A stretch of DNA of 64,000 nucleotides. Origin: Hexactinellida sp. DTS-2022. Taxonomy: Eukaryota; Porifera; Hexactinellida. The notes beneath the pieces are model-generated. The model was not told the DNA's origin, ran no database searches, and worked only from the letters and a program-made list of their open reading frames with translations. Of the stretch, positions 9,221-19,443 are shown piece after piece. The translations under genes were made by a program, and so were the position numbers. Positions within the stretch are counted from its first letter, which is position 1; each line of letters begins with the position of its first letter. The stretch lies in the NCBI GenBank assembly GCA_028753945.1, contig JAPNXP010000006.1, positions 3,782,001 through 3,846,000 on the forward strand, in the 5' to 3' direction.

Positions 9221-12200
9221 CTAGCAACTGTATTTATTTCGGTTGTCGAGGTTTGAATCGATATCTAATGAGAATATTTTGGGGGATTTATAATTCTTTT
9301 CTGATTTTCTTCTTTGTGGGTATGATTTTCCAGTTGTTCTTGATTTGTAATTCATAGGGGAATCAGGGCTGTGAAAGCAAGGCAATAATTCAGTCTCACT
9401 ACGTTGTTTCTTTGGGAACCAAGATTTTTTATGCATTTGCACCTGTTTGATTATTGACTTGATATAGTTTGAAATGCGCAATGCTTGCTCGATTTGGTCA
9501 CAAGACCATTTGTCGTTGAAAGGGCTAATAAATTTCAGTGCATTTTCAAAGCCAATTGCTTCCATCTTAGGTGCCACAGTTTGTTTATCATTACTGCAAC
9601 GAATGAGTGAAACTAATAGACTTTGTATAGCAGTTTGCGTAGCGCTATCATTGCTATGTGAAAGGGATTTTAATATTTTAGGCTTTATTAATGGTTCAAT
9701 GTCTGAAAAATAACATTTGAAAGCATGTTTGGCTTCTCTTAAAGTTTCGACTATATTTTTCGAAGCGATATCATCATGACTGTGTATTATGTGGAGACTT
9801 ATTATAAAGAATATCAAAGTTTGAGCGTTGGTGTCTTTAATTAAATCAGGATGCACAATACAGTCTTTTGTTTGTAGCAGAAACTTATTGAGTTTCTCAT
9901 CCCAGTTTCTATTCTCGAAGTGTCTAGAATTGTGTGGCGAAGGAATGCTAATACTAGCAGCCCTTCTACCGCTTAACGATAAATCTATGCACACATCTGA
10001 TTGTGAACGTCTAAACCCAGTTTCGTCAATATCACAATCAATTGACCCACCGTGTATAAGCCGCCTGCTAGGTGAAGAAATTGGAAGCGCGTATGTACTA
10101 GGGTCATCGTGAGAGAAAGAAAATTTAAGTTCATTGTAGGTTCTTGGCAATGCTAATAGAAAAGGTAAATCATCTTGTGTGAAATGTTGTTGACTGTTCA
10201 CGAATTGTAGGACGGTTGTCTTACGTGTTAGCGTGAATAGAGTTGTGATTAAGCTTTCAACACGAAGAGACAGCTCAGTGGTACGAAATAAAATTCCTTT
10301 CATGAGTAAAATGGCTAAACCAAACGTGAAATGTTCGTCAAGGAAAATACCCGTATTACAATCTAGGTTATGGAAATCAAATTCAAAGAGTTTTCGAGTA
10401 TTTCGCATATATTGAACGATATTTAGATCACCGATTATATTGTGGTAGCGTAATACCTGTAGATTTGCTTCCAATAGTACCAACGCAGCTGAATACAGTA
10501 CATAATTCCCGAGTCTCATGACTAGAATTGCGAACCAGCAAAGATGTTTAAGCAGTGTTGATTCAGGGACAATCTTTGGTTGTAACTTGGACAGACATAT
10601 AAGAATAGCCTCCATTAAGAGACTGTTTTCAGCTGGGCTCTGTAGACAGTGCATGAAACTTGACATGATCATAGACAACTTTTCATCACCAACATTTTCG
10701 ATTAATGTACCGAGTACAATGAAAGCTCTCGGTTGTAGAGCTGGATTCTGACTGAAAGCAAAACTCTCTACAATGTCAACCCAACGGTTTAGCCAGATAA
10801 ATGAAGGATTCGAGGAAGTACAAACTTCTAAAATCTCGTATAAGTCATCCACGATAGTTTGAAGAGAGGTTAAATTAGTGATGTCATGGTCTGGTAGAGT
10901 CCAATTACACTGTGAGGAGGTGAAGGCAACTTCAGCGCACGAATGACTCCCTTGTATGTTGAAAAGTAAATAAAATTTCTGTAACGACATATCACTTACT
11001 TTGCTATGCAAGATTTTCCTTGCCTGATCACTCATACCCTTGAAGGTACACATGGCTTGATAGCAGTTAGTCAGTAGGCCATGAACTGATGCACGAAGCA
11101 TTGGAGGACCACGACCGAATACCATTGTTATGATGTGGAATATCTCTGGAATATGCTTTTCAGCATTCAATCTGTTTTGAAATGAAAGCATTAAAAGGAA
11201 CCGAGTGATAACAGCTAATTCGTTCCATAGAATGTGATGCTCTAGTATCGGGGATAAATCTCCACACGTTTTTTGCAAGACGATTAAAATCCGCTTTATA
11301 ATTTTCTCAGAAACGGTTTGGCTGTTGGCTGAAGCAAGGGTTACAACAGAATCTGATATGATACAAGTCATTCGACTGTCTAAGCCGCTTGCCGTACTCA
11401 CACGGATGAACAGATCGAGAATAGAATCGATTAACACATTTAAACGCCCGAGACGACCCCATATCTTAGCCTGTATTGTAGGATACATGTCAGACTCTTT
11501 GAAGGTCAGCTCAATAAGAAGATTCTCAATAATCACATTTGTACGTTGATTGTCTGCGTATTTTGTAAGGTTTTCAAGCCAAGGCGCGATATATACTAAC
11601 GAAAGATGTTTCCTTGGAGTGTCTGATTTTTGGAAACCTTGAATCGCTTCAGTTAAAAACTCTAACGTCAACTCTGGCATATGTTCAGCAATTTGTTTAC
11701 TTATCTTTTTGATAAATAAAGTATTGTTTTCAGGTATACAAATGCCTTGTGCTGAGTTCAGTTGTCGGCCAAGTTCGAATCGGAAAGTAGAGGATAGAAC
11801 ACAAAGCAAGTTGTAAGCAGCAAGTCTCAAAGAAGGATCATAACTTCCAAGATTAAGAAGAGCTAAATTTAGCAAAGTTCCAGGTAAATCACTAGGTTGA
11901 ATTTGGCAATAATTTGATAGTTCCAAGCCAATATAGACAGGCTGTTGGAAGGTCCAACGTGATTGTAAAGTACGAAAAGATTTGTATAAATCCTTTGAAT
12001 CAGTTAGAAAGGTATACACGAGTGTTTCAGGGTTAGCTTGTATTCGTATAGTACATTGATTTCTCTCTTCGATGTAATTGACACCCTCAATCTCAGAAAC
12101 TTCATGTATATCATTCAATGTGGTTGTCGTGTTAAAAAGCTTAAATCTTTCTGTGGAAATCACCCAAAAGTTCGATGATGAAAATTTCACAGTGTAAGGT

Positions 12201-15200
12201 AGTCTGAATCCGGATCGCATGACATTTTGATAGGTCTGTTGGCCTTGGGTGAGATTTAAAGTGGATTGTGGTATACGTAGTTGTGTGATATCAATATGTT
12301 CTGTAAATTTATTATACGAATCTATCACTACCCATCGTTTGAAGGCTTTCACTCTTGTTAGCTTATCTTCTGGGATAAGTCGAAGTGAATTCTTGAAGCC
12401 TGTACTGATGTTATACAAGTAGATAGCTTCAAGGTTTCGGAAGATTTGTAAAGGAAGCCTACTTAGAATTTGTATCAAAAATTCGGAGTTAAAAGTAGTT
12501 GAAGAATTAATTTGTGTTAAATCAACTACAATCTCCCATGGTTCTACATTACAGTTCTTACCTTGCATTAGAAACATATAAAGAAGATGATCAATTATGC
12601 GATGTTGAGTCAAGAATATTTCACTGATCTTTCTAGTGATGAGGTAGAACACTATGTTGCCCGCCCTTGAAACACCATGTTGGTATAAAACATCAGCTGA
12701 TTGTAAATCCTTCAGAATATCATAATCTATCTTGTCAGCCAAATTGCGCAACATTTCATTCGGTATTATCATAGATGTAGATGGTCTTGAATAGGTAGGA
12801 TTTTTAGGTTGTTGGGGCGGTCCCAGATGGGCTAATTGTGTTACAAGCGTGTGGAGGGTTTTACGAGATAACGAAAAGTAGGAAAGACGACTAATATGCT
12901 CACTTACATCTGATTCAAGTTCCCAAAGTAACGAATGAAGTAAAAATGTATCATGTTCTTTAATAGATGAACTTACTTCTCTAAGATTGTCAAATTTCTC
13001 AGGGCCCATCATCGATATATTTAAATTGAACTCCATTAATAGTGGGAAGTTCTCCTCTAGAAATGGATTGAGATAAGTCAAGTCATGAGTTGGGTTGGGT
13101 TTGAATAGTTGCTGGTTCGCCAAATTTTGAAGAATTTTTGATAGTAGAGTGAGACCACGTGTGATGTTTGGTTGTAGATGCGTTTCACTGATTAAGCCTT
13201 TGGATTGAGGACTAACGATAGAAGGATTAATGAAACGAAGGAATAGAGCAATGGCAACGGCAAATTTAACAAATTCAGGGAATTTCTTACTAACAACCTG
13301 GAAAAGAATGAAACACATTGTTCGAATTTGTATTGCGATAGAGCCAAGTGAATTACGTATTGTGTCAAAAAACTGTTTGGCAAGTTTTAATAATTTCGTT
13401 CGAGTCAATTCAGATGCCTGCAAAGCTTCTCCTATTGAGCCTCTATGTCCAATGTTATTGAAGAGCATGTCTTCATTGTCAGGATTACACACTTCAATTA
13501 CCAACGGTTTAATTACATCTTCTAGGAACTGGTTACCAAAGATATTCAAAACAGTTCGAAGTATTTTAGTGGTGATATTGTTACTTCGCATAAATGTATC
13601 ACGTGTCGCTACATTCAATTTTTCGATCTCGCGAGTGAAGATAATTGTGAAAAGTGAAGCTAGTTGGTTTCTAGCATCGAAAATAACTACAAGAACACTG
13701 GCCAGATCGTCTAGATGTGAAAACGGGGTTACATCTAAGAGAGCATTTACAATAGGATAATCTCCATTCGGTAAAGGATTGATTACTAAATCTAGAATAG
13801 TTTCATAATGTATTTTCATTGCGGAATCGGATAGTTCTTCAAACATTCCACCACGCTGTTTCAACAAGTTCGTCAGTACTTCCATAAAGCTCGTGCGTAT
13901 GAGTGTATTCTCATGGTATCCAAGGCCAATCGTATGTTGTAGACCGTATTGAACATTTGCTGAGAGAAGATTCGTAATCGACTTAATGCTCAGGGATCTG
14001 AGAAGGCCAAAATGACGTTGTGCTTCAGTATCCAAAATGCAATTTCCGTCAGAAATAGGAAGATCACAGTTCTTCAACTGATTCATAAACTGGTTGAAAT
14101 ATTTACGGAAAAGTTTGGATTTCATTTCGCTAACATTTTCGTATTCATGATTCTCGATATGCAATGGTAAACCATCTGTTACTGCCACAATTGCCTTCAA
14201 GGAGGATTCGTCTAACTGTCTGTAAACAGAAACATTCATGTCCAATGTCAAAGTATGTCTGTTTTGGTCGCCTGTAATCCATTGTGATAAATTCTCCATA
14301 ATAGAGTTTCTGAATTTCAATTCTCGTCGGATGTAAAGTTCATGCCTACACTCCATCATCTTAATGATAACTTGACAGAGCCTGTATCGCAATGTAACGG
14401 TGCGCTGATGAGTGATGGGCATTGCAGCAGTATATTTGAAGTATATTTCAATTATAGGATCAATTTTAAATTGGTATAATTTCTCTCGGCTACGTAGAGT
14501 TTTAGTTTCAAGTATACGATCAATGATTGTCATTGTATATGAAATAAAATCAGTATTTTCATTCGAAACTTTTAGTTCTGTGCCGTAAAACGTTGCGTGA
14601 CCAGTATGTGCGGCTGTGAAAAGTTCTCTAGAAAGGATGTTATGAATAATCGTGGAGAGGATATTATAAAATGCTGGATTTAATTCGTTACCCAACAACT
14701 GAAGTATGATCTGAATAATCTGAATGGAAATATTTTCTTTATCACCATATAAACATTTGACAAGTGTTCGAATGAAAATTTCACCTTTATCATCAAATGA
14801 TTCTTCTTCTGGTTGACCATCTTCCATTTGTCCCAATTTCAATGACCTTATTGAACGACTGTTATCGTTAGGTTTTGAGAAACTATTAGAACGAGTGCGA
14901 TGAAGTTCATCTCTACCTACAAATGAAAGCATTGGAGTTGATTCAGATTTGACAACTCTCTGAGAAGAGAGCGTTTCGTATGCTGAGTGTACCTTTACCC
15001 CGCCTAGAGCTGCTAAAAAGCCAGAAATGTTATGCCATTCTAGGAGATAATTATCTGTACTATTAGTTTGTATTAAAAACGAAGGTAAACCAATAGTAGA
15101 CATTGTGGATACTGATTGGGTTTTTTCCCTACGTCCACGGCCTGGTAAAGTACCAGTGGAGTAATTATAAGTTCCGCTGAGCTCATTTGGGAAAAGGCCG

Positions 15201-17473
15201 GGGGATATTTTCTCAAAAGTACAAACCCATCTATTATGAACTTGGTTCCACGCGTGACTTGTGCCATTGGAAGCTTTAATGCGTCGTAATTGATGCCAAA
15301 CTTTTTTCTGTTGTGAGAGACGTCCAACGTGCTTTTCCTTAGCAAATTCGATAAATTCTTGGTAAATGTTCAAATTTTCAAGATCGATGAGTGTTGGTGT
15401 ATGCTCTTCAGTGACAGATTGAACTTCGCGACAGAGGTATTGGAAACAAGCTGCAGACTGTGTGACGGTGTCTATATCCTTACTAGATAATAGGCATAGC
15501 AGAGCTGATTCTAGGAAAACATGGCTTTTCTGGGCTAACCCGAATACATTGTGATATGCTAAGGATACGACGTCTTTGTGTTGAGCGAAAAATTCACTTC
15601 TGCACTGTAGAATATCATTCAATAATTGGAGTAATCCTATCTCATTTGGATTACGTAATCTTGAACAGATAATGTATAATATGTATGAGTCTACCTCCCA
15701 GAAAAAGGTCACAACATCATCTGGGTACCATTCTTCAATAAGTTTAGGCGTGTGGAGAGCTAAAAGTGCGTCGCAAGCGTCATCACTCAATCCAGGTTGT
15801 CTGTTGCAGTCAATGAGTAAGGCTATTGATAAAATTGTGACTTTAATCTCTTCACGGTATTCTTCATTGACTTCTTGTGTGTGTACAAATAAACGAGGGT
15901 GAACTTTACATAAACGGACTAACCATTGTATAAGTTTGAGTGTAGTTTCGAATACTTTTTTGTCGACAATACAATCTGAATTTTTATTGTGAAGATTTGT
16001 AAAAGAAGAGCCTACCGAGAAACAATCAAAAGCAACATCAATTTCATCAATTGGTACCATGGTTGAAGCTTTTATCGCAGCAACAAACATACTGCGAAGA
16101 ACGGTGCCAAGTGAGTAGAGTTGATGGATATTATCCCAAAGATTGCTTTCAGGTTTATTATTCAAATCGCTGACAATTGTATAACAGGTTTTGACAAGGA
16201 TTATCTGTAGACACGGTGTACTAACACAAGAGAGACAATTAGCTTGAAAGTCTAATTGTTTGGATTGAATATAATAGAGCGCGACGCAATATTCAACGAT
16301 CATATTTTCGGGGAAATATTGCGGGTTTTTCAAGAATAACTCTTGTAGAACGAGTATGTATTTATGGAGATATTCAAGGTATATTTTCGAAATGGGATTA
16401 TCTTTAATCAATGCGTATACGCGACAAAAATCGACCCAACATCTACTAGCTCTTTCAACTAGTACTTGTTTATTCTTCAAATTGGCTGGATCGTTGATGT
16501 ACTTGAACATGTGCTTTAGAAATGAATCTAGTCCTCGTATCTCTTTTACTGAATAGGAATTCCTATTTATTATTTTCTCTAATATAGAAGGTCTCAGGAG
16601 TAATAGAAGATTCTGTAGTGCCCAAAATTGTTCCCTCTTTTTGCCGGAATCCGTGTGAGAATCAAGAATTCGGTAAAGATGTGTCACTGATTCCTTGAAC
16701 TCAGTTTTTTCATCGAAAACTACACTTGAGTTACATTCTATCAAATTGAATAGTACAGTTTCAAGCGAAGAAGCGACAGAATTAAAAATCATCCTTTGTT
16801 TCCCATTCCTTAATTTCAGAAAAGAAGAATCAGTAAGGCATTTCAACACAGAATTTACATCCATAGGAGAAACTCGTATGTATTGAATAAACTTGAGTTG
16901 GTCACACTCTGTGGGTCGATCTTGAATCACCTGATGTAGGGTTTTCACCCAATAGTCATGAACACAACTGAAATTGTAATTGGAAAGATAACAAATTACT
17001 AAACCAGCCATCTCTCTTACATCTAAACTGAATTCAGGATTTGTTGAGATTTCAGCGACATATGGCAATACGTTTTGAATTGCGGCGAAATCCTTTGCGT
17101 ATAAATCAAACGATTTTATAACATCGAGACATTTCGCGATTGTATCCAGCAATAGGTAGTGTGAGGGATTCTTTTTATCAATTGTAAGAATGTCGCTCAG
17201 TATTCCGCCTAGAGTGTATATAATTTTCGCGAAATCGAACTCACAGAGTGAGATAATTGTTGTGACAGTACACTCGAGGTTAGAAAAGAGATTTGAATCG
17301 GGACAGTCGTCTTTTGAAATCGCAAAAAGGTCTGATTTATATTTAGCCAAACACGAGTCGATCAACTCTGATCTTATTTCGTATGGACAAGAAGGATTGT
17401 CCGGTGTGGTTTCGCCGTTTCTGACAATTCTACCCAAGAGAATAGCGGATTCTTCAATGATTGTTGAAGTCAT
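9221..17473 (-). CDS. NF1: Neurofibromin, Ras GTPase-activating protein, single exon
   Basis: Neurofibromin speeds GTP hydrolysis by Ras at the membrane and so dampens growth signalling. The 2750-aa frame is collinear with human neurofibromin (about 2840 aa) from end to end. The RasGAP domain spans about residues 1220-1500, with the arginine finger at R1296 in FMRSNNITTK and FLRFINPSIVSP near 1410. A Sec14-PH region follows (about 1585-1840, with GVSRAGNIVFYLITRK), then the HEAT-like C-terminal half with PGTLLNLALLNLGSYDPSLR and SDMYPTIQAKIWG. A basic Ser-rich tail ends the protein. There are no introns in 8.25 kb, although the neighbours have them. The ATG follows TTTCTTTTTAGA, which looks like a splice acceptor, so an intron in the 5' leader is possible. 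Identity is certain. Confidence 0.97.
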   Translation of the reverse strand: MTSTIIEESAILLGRIVRNGETTPDNPSCPYEIRSELIDSCLAKYKSDLFAISKDDCPDSNLFSNLECTVTTIISLCEFDFAKIIYTLGGILSDILTIDKKNPSHYLLLDTIAKCLDVIKSFDLYAKDFAAIQNVLPYVAEISTNPEFSLDVREMAGLVICYLSNYNFSCVHDYWVKTLHQVIQDRPTECDQLKFIQYIRVSPMDVNSVLKCLTDSSFLKLRNGKQRMIFNSVASSLETVLFNLIECNSSVVFDEKTEFKESVTHLYRILDSHTDSGKKREQFWALQNLLLLLRPSILEKIINRNSYSVKEIRGLDSFLKHMFKYINDPANLKNKQVLVERASRCWVDFCRVYALIKDNPISKIYLEYLHKYILVLQELFLKNPQYFPENMIVEYCVALYYIQSKQLDFQANCLSCVSTPCLQIILVKTCYTIVSDLNNKPESNLWDNIHQLYSLGTVLRSMFVAAIKASTMVPIDEIDVAFDCFSVGSSFTNLHNKNSDCIVDKKVFETTLKLIQWLVRLCKVHPRLFVHTQEVNEEYREEIKVTILSIALLIDCNRQPGLSDDACDALLALHTPKLIEEWYPDDVVTFFWEVDSYILYIICSRLRNPNEIGLLQLLNDILQCRSEFFAQHKDVVSLAYHNVFGLAQKSHVFLESALLCLLSSKDIDTVTQSAACFQYLCREVQSVTEEHTPTLIDLENLNIYQEFIEFAKEKHVGRLSQQKKVWHQLRRIKASNGTSHAWNQVHNRWVCTFEKISPGLFPNELSGTYNYSTGTLPGRGRREKTQSVSTMSTIGLPSFLIQTNSTDNYLLEWHNISGFLAALGGVKVHSAYETLSSQRVVKSESTPMLSFVGRDELHRTRSNSFSKPNDNSRSIRSLKLGQMEDGQPEEESFDDKGEIFIRTLVKCLYGDKENISIQIIQIILQLLGNELNPAFYNILSTIIHNILSRELFTAAHTGHATFYGTELKVSNENTDFISYTMTIIDRILETKTLRSREKLYQFKIDPIIEIYFKYTAAMPITHQRTVTLRYRLCQVIIKMMECRHELYIRRELKFRNSIMENLSQWITGDQNRHTLTLDMNVSVYRQLDESSLKAIVAVTDGLPLHIENHEYENVSEMKSKLFRKYFNQFMNQLKNCDLPISDGNCILDTEAQRHFGLLRSLSIKSITNLLSANVQYGLQHTIGLGYHENTLIRTSFMEVLTNLLKQRGGMFEELSDSAMKIHYETILDLVINPLPNGDYPIVNALLDVTPFSHLDDLASVLVVIFDARNQLASLFTIIFTREIEKLNVATRDTFMRSNNITTKILRTVLNIFGNQFLEDVIKPLVIEVCNPDNEDMLFNNIGHRGSIGEALQASELTRTKLLKLAKQFFDTIRNSLGSIAIQIRTMCFILFQVVSKKFPEFVKFAVAIALFLRFINPSIVSPQSKGLISETHLQPNITRGLTLLSKILQNLANQQLFKPNPTHDLTYLNPFLEENFPLLMEFNLNISMMGPEKFDNLREVSSSIKEHDTFLLHSLLWELESDVSEHISRLSYFSLSRKTLHTLVTQLAHLGPPQQPKNPTYSRPSTSMIIPNEMLRNLADKIDYDILKDLQSADVLYQHGVSRAGNIVFYLITRKISEIFLTQHRIIDHLLYMFLMQGKNCNVEPWEIVVDLTQINSSTTFNSEFLIQILSRLPLQIFRNLEAIYLYNISTGFKNSLRLIPEDKLTRVKAFKRWVVIDSYNKFTEHIDITQLRIPQSTLNLTQGQQTYQNVMRSGFRLPYTVKFSSSNFWVISTERFKLFNTTTTLNDIHEVSEIEGVNYIEERNQCTIRIQANPETLVYTFLTDSKDLYKSFRTLQSRWTFQQPVYIGLELSNYCQIQPSDLPGTLLNLALLNLGSYDPSLRLAAYNLLCVLSSTFRFELGRQLNSAQGICIPENNTLFIKKISKQIAEHMPELTLEFLTEAIQGFQKSDTPRKHLSLVYIAPWLENLTKYADNQRTNVIIENLLIELTFKESDMYPTIQAKIWGRLGRLNVLIDSILDLFIRVSTASGLDSRMTCIISDSVVTLASANSQTVSEKIIKRILIVLQKTCGDLSPILEHHILWNELAVITRFLLMLSFQNRLNAEKHIPEIFHIITMVFGRGPPMLRASVHGLLTNCYQAMCTFKGMSDQARKILHSKVSDMSLQKFYLLFNIQGSHSCAEVAFTSSQCNWTLPDHDITNLTSLQTIVDDLYEILEVCTSSNPSFIWLNRWVDIVESFAFSQNPALQPRAFIVLGTLIENVGDEKLSMIMSSFMHCLQSPAENSLLMEAILICLSKLQPKIVPESTLLKHLCWFAILVMRLGNYVLYSAALVLLEANLQVLRYHNIIGDLNIVQYMRNTRKLFEFDFHNLDCNTGIFLDEHFTFGLAILLMKGILFRTTELSLRVESLITTLFTLTRKTTVLQFVNSQQHFTQDDLPFLLALPRTYNELKFSFSHDDPSTYALPISSPSRRLIHGGSIDCDIDETGFRRSQSDVCIDLSLSGRRAASISIPSPHNSRHFENRNWDEKLNKFLLQTKDCIVHPDLIKDTNAQTLIFFIISLHIIHSHDDIASKNIVETLREAKHAFKCYFSDIEPLIKPKILKSLSHSNDSATQTAIQSLLVSLIRCSNDKQTVAPKMEAIGFENALKFISPFNDKWSCDQIEQALRISNYIKSIIKQVQMHKKSWFPKKQRSETELLPCFHSPDSPMNYKSRTTGKSYPQRRKSEKNYKSPKIFSLDIDSNLDNRNKYSC

Positions 17474-17780
17474 TCTAAAAAGAAATATTATTAGTTGAAA
17501 ATATTATACTTTTATATTATATAAGTATAAGCCGCCAGTAGGCATAACAATAAAGAGTAAATGGAATGTGCGCGTGTAAGTTTTAAACAAAACTTCAATG
17601 GACTGTAATTGCGAACGAGTACATTTCTTTTGTATTCAGAACGCTACAATTGAACTTTCATTAATAAAACTGCTTATCAAGTCTGTAATTTGATTGATAA
17701 TGTGAAACCGTGGATGAATAAATTAGAACATACTTAAACATAATACGAAGTCTAACAATAGTAGATAAATAAAGAGCTTC

Positions 17781-17947
17781 CTTATGTGTAGACTGTCTAT
17801 AAAACCCAATACAAACTCGGCTAAAATTTGTAGAGCGTCTATAAATTTTTGAGAACAAAACCCTATATCGTCTATGGGTAATACTATAGTCAAGAAACCT
17901 TGGTCTAGTAATAGACTGACTGTCTACATAGTATAAGTAATTTCATA
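17781..17947. mobile_element. MITE, TATATGTAGAC family
   Basis: A diverged copy of the 7332-7499 element; ends CTTATGTGTAGACTGTCTA and TAGACTGACTGTCTACATAG. Confidence 0.6.
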
Positions 17948-19399
17948 AATAAATAAACGAACAGATAATTAATACTTCTTGTCAATATGAATCTACTATA
18001 CAAATAGCAATTAGTAAAAAACTGAGGCTTGTTAAAAGATTATATTTTACGAACCTATATAATTGATAATTAAGCAATTAACTTTAATTTAAGTTGTAAA
18101 GGCAACTGGTTACTTATTGTCTGTTAGGCCTTTACAGACACAAATATTGGAGAAGAATGAAATACATTAGAAACGTATGCACATTAAATAATTAGAAAAC
18201 AATGAAGTTTAATAGTCTATAAGTAAACCTAGATAATTCTTAATACAATAAAGGATAAATTAGCTTGAAGTTAGTCATAATGGTCCAGAATGTAATTTGA
18301 TATTAAATTTTAATAAATAGGATATCTCATATATTATGTATAAAATACTATTAGTATTACCTTGGCATTTGAGGAGCGAAACAAGATAAACTTAAACCTT
18401 TGTAGTTCATTAATTGAATTGCAATATAATTCTTTGTAAAAATAAGTCTATCTATATTTGATCAGTTTGCTTTTTGTAGATATCTCCAAATATAATCAAT
18501 TGAACCATATTATATACAATTGTATAAATTGTCGTTACCACACTCTTTTCAACTAGAATGAACTATTTATTCCGAGCAACCACATATTTAATTAAATTAA
18601 ATGTTGAGACGATACGTCTGAAATAATGTTAAGGTATGAATTGTTTGGTTTAACTAACCTCAAACGGTTTTACTTGACAAAATTGTTAGAAGGAATGTGC
18701 ATTTAGTTTTCGCCAATAATTAGTGAAAATGTCCTTTGATTTTATTTCCCAATACCCTATGAATAGACCACAAACAAAAAATATTAATATAATAAAGTTA
18801 TTATTTATAGAAACTTTAAATCATTACCACTGAATTGTTTAATTAACTTAACTAATGAACAACTAAGAGTCATTTTACTGTACCAAACACTTCGTATTGA
18901 AATGATTATAATTTGTTAATTGGCTTATTGTTCATTGCTACTAAGGTACAATTACATTAATAATTGGGTTATTGTGTGCTGAAGAACATAACGTAGAAAC
19001 ATGTTGATTTTTATAAGTATTATAATTTGGTCAGATGGCATAATTAAATAATCTGCTTACATCATTGGAATTACAGAATAATATTAGTGATCTAGTACAC
19101 TATTGAATATATATCCGTATGACAAATGTCTAATAGTAATGGTAGTTAATTTATCCGGTTTTAATGATTAAAATAAGAACATTCCAATGCAAATATAATT
19201 TTTCCACAATATTGAGTCGAGTAATTAAAGTGCATTATGTATAATACTTGAGGTTTTACTCAGATGGAATAACAAGAATTCAAACTATGAGATTTCATCT
19301 GCGTAGGGAGTCCTTTCAATGTAACCTAATATATTTCAATTGGAATTACTATATGCAATTCCACTTTTAGTCGCCTTCTGCTTAAAATAACGGTATAAC

Positions 19400-19407
19400 T
19401 ATAAATA
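19400..19407 (+). promoter_or_regulatory. TATA-like box before adhesion GPCR 1
   Basis: TATAAATA lies 37-44 bp upstream of the signal-peptide ATG. The spacing is only compatible with a very short leader; in AT-rich DNA this is weak evidence. Confidence 0.25.
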
Positions 19408-19443
19408 TCAGGGACAATTCAATATCTATCAGTCATTGAAGAA

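Larger units (their letters stand above)
17474..19443. other. Head-to-head intergenic region between NF1 and adhesion GPCR 1
   Basis: About 2 kb, very AT-rich, no open frame of note. It must hold the promoters of both divergent genes. One MITE (17781-17947) is present; otherwise I see no clear structure. Confidence 0.5.

Noticed and set aside
13230-13760. 176-codon plus-strand frame
   Set aside because: Antisense to the RasGAP region of NF1; no recognisable protein.
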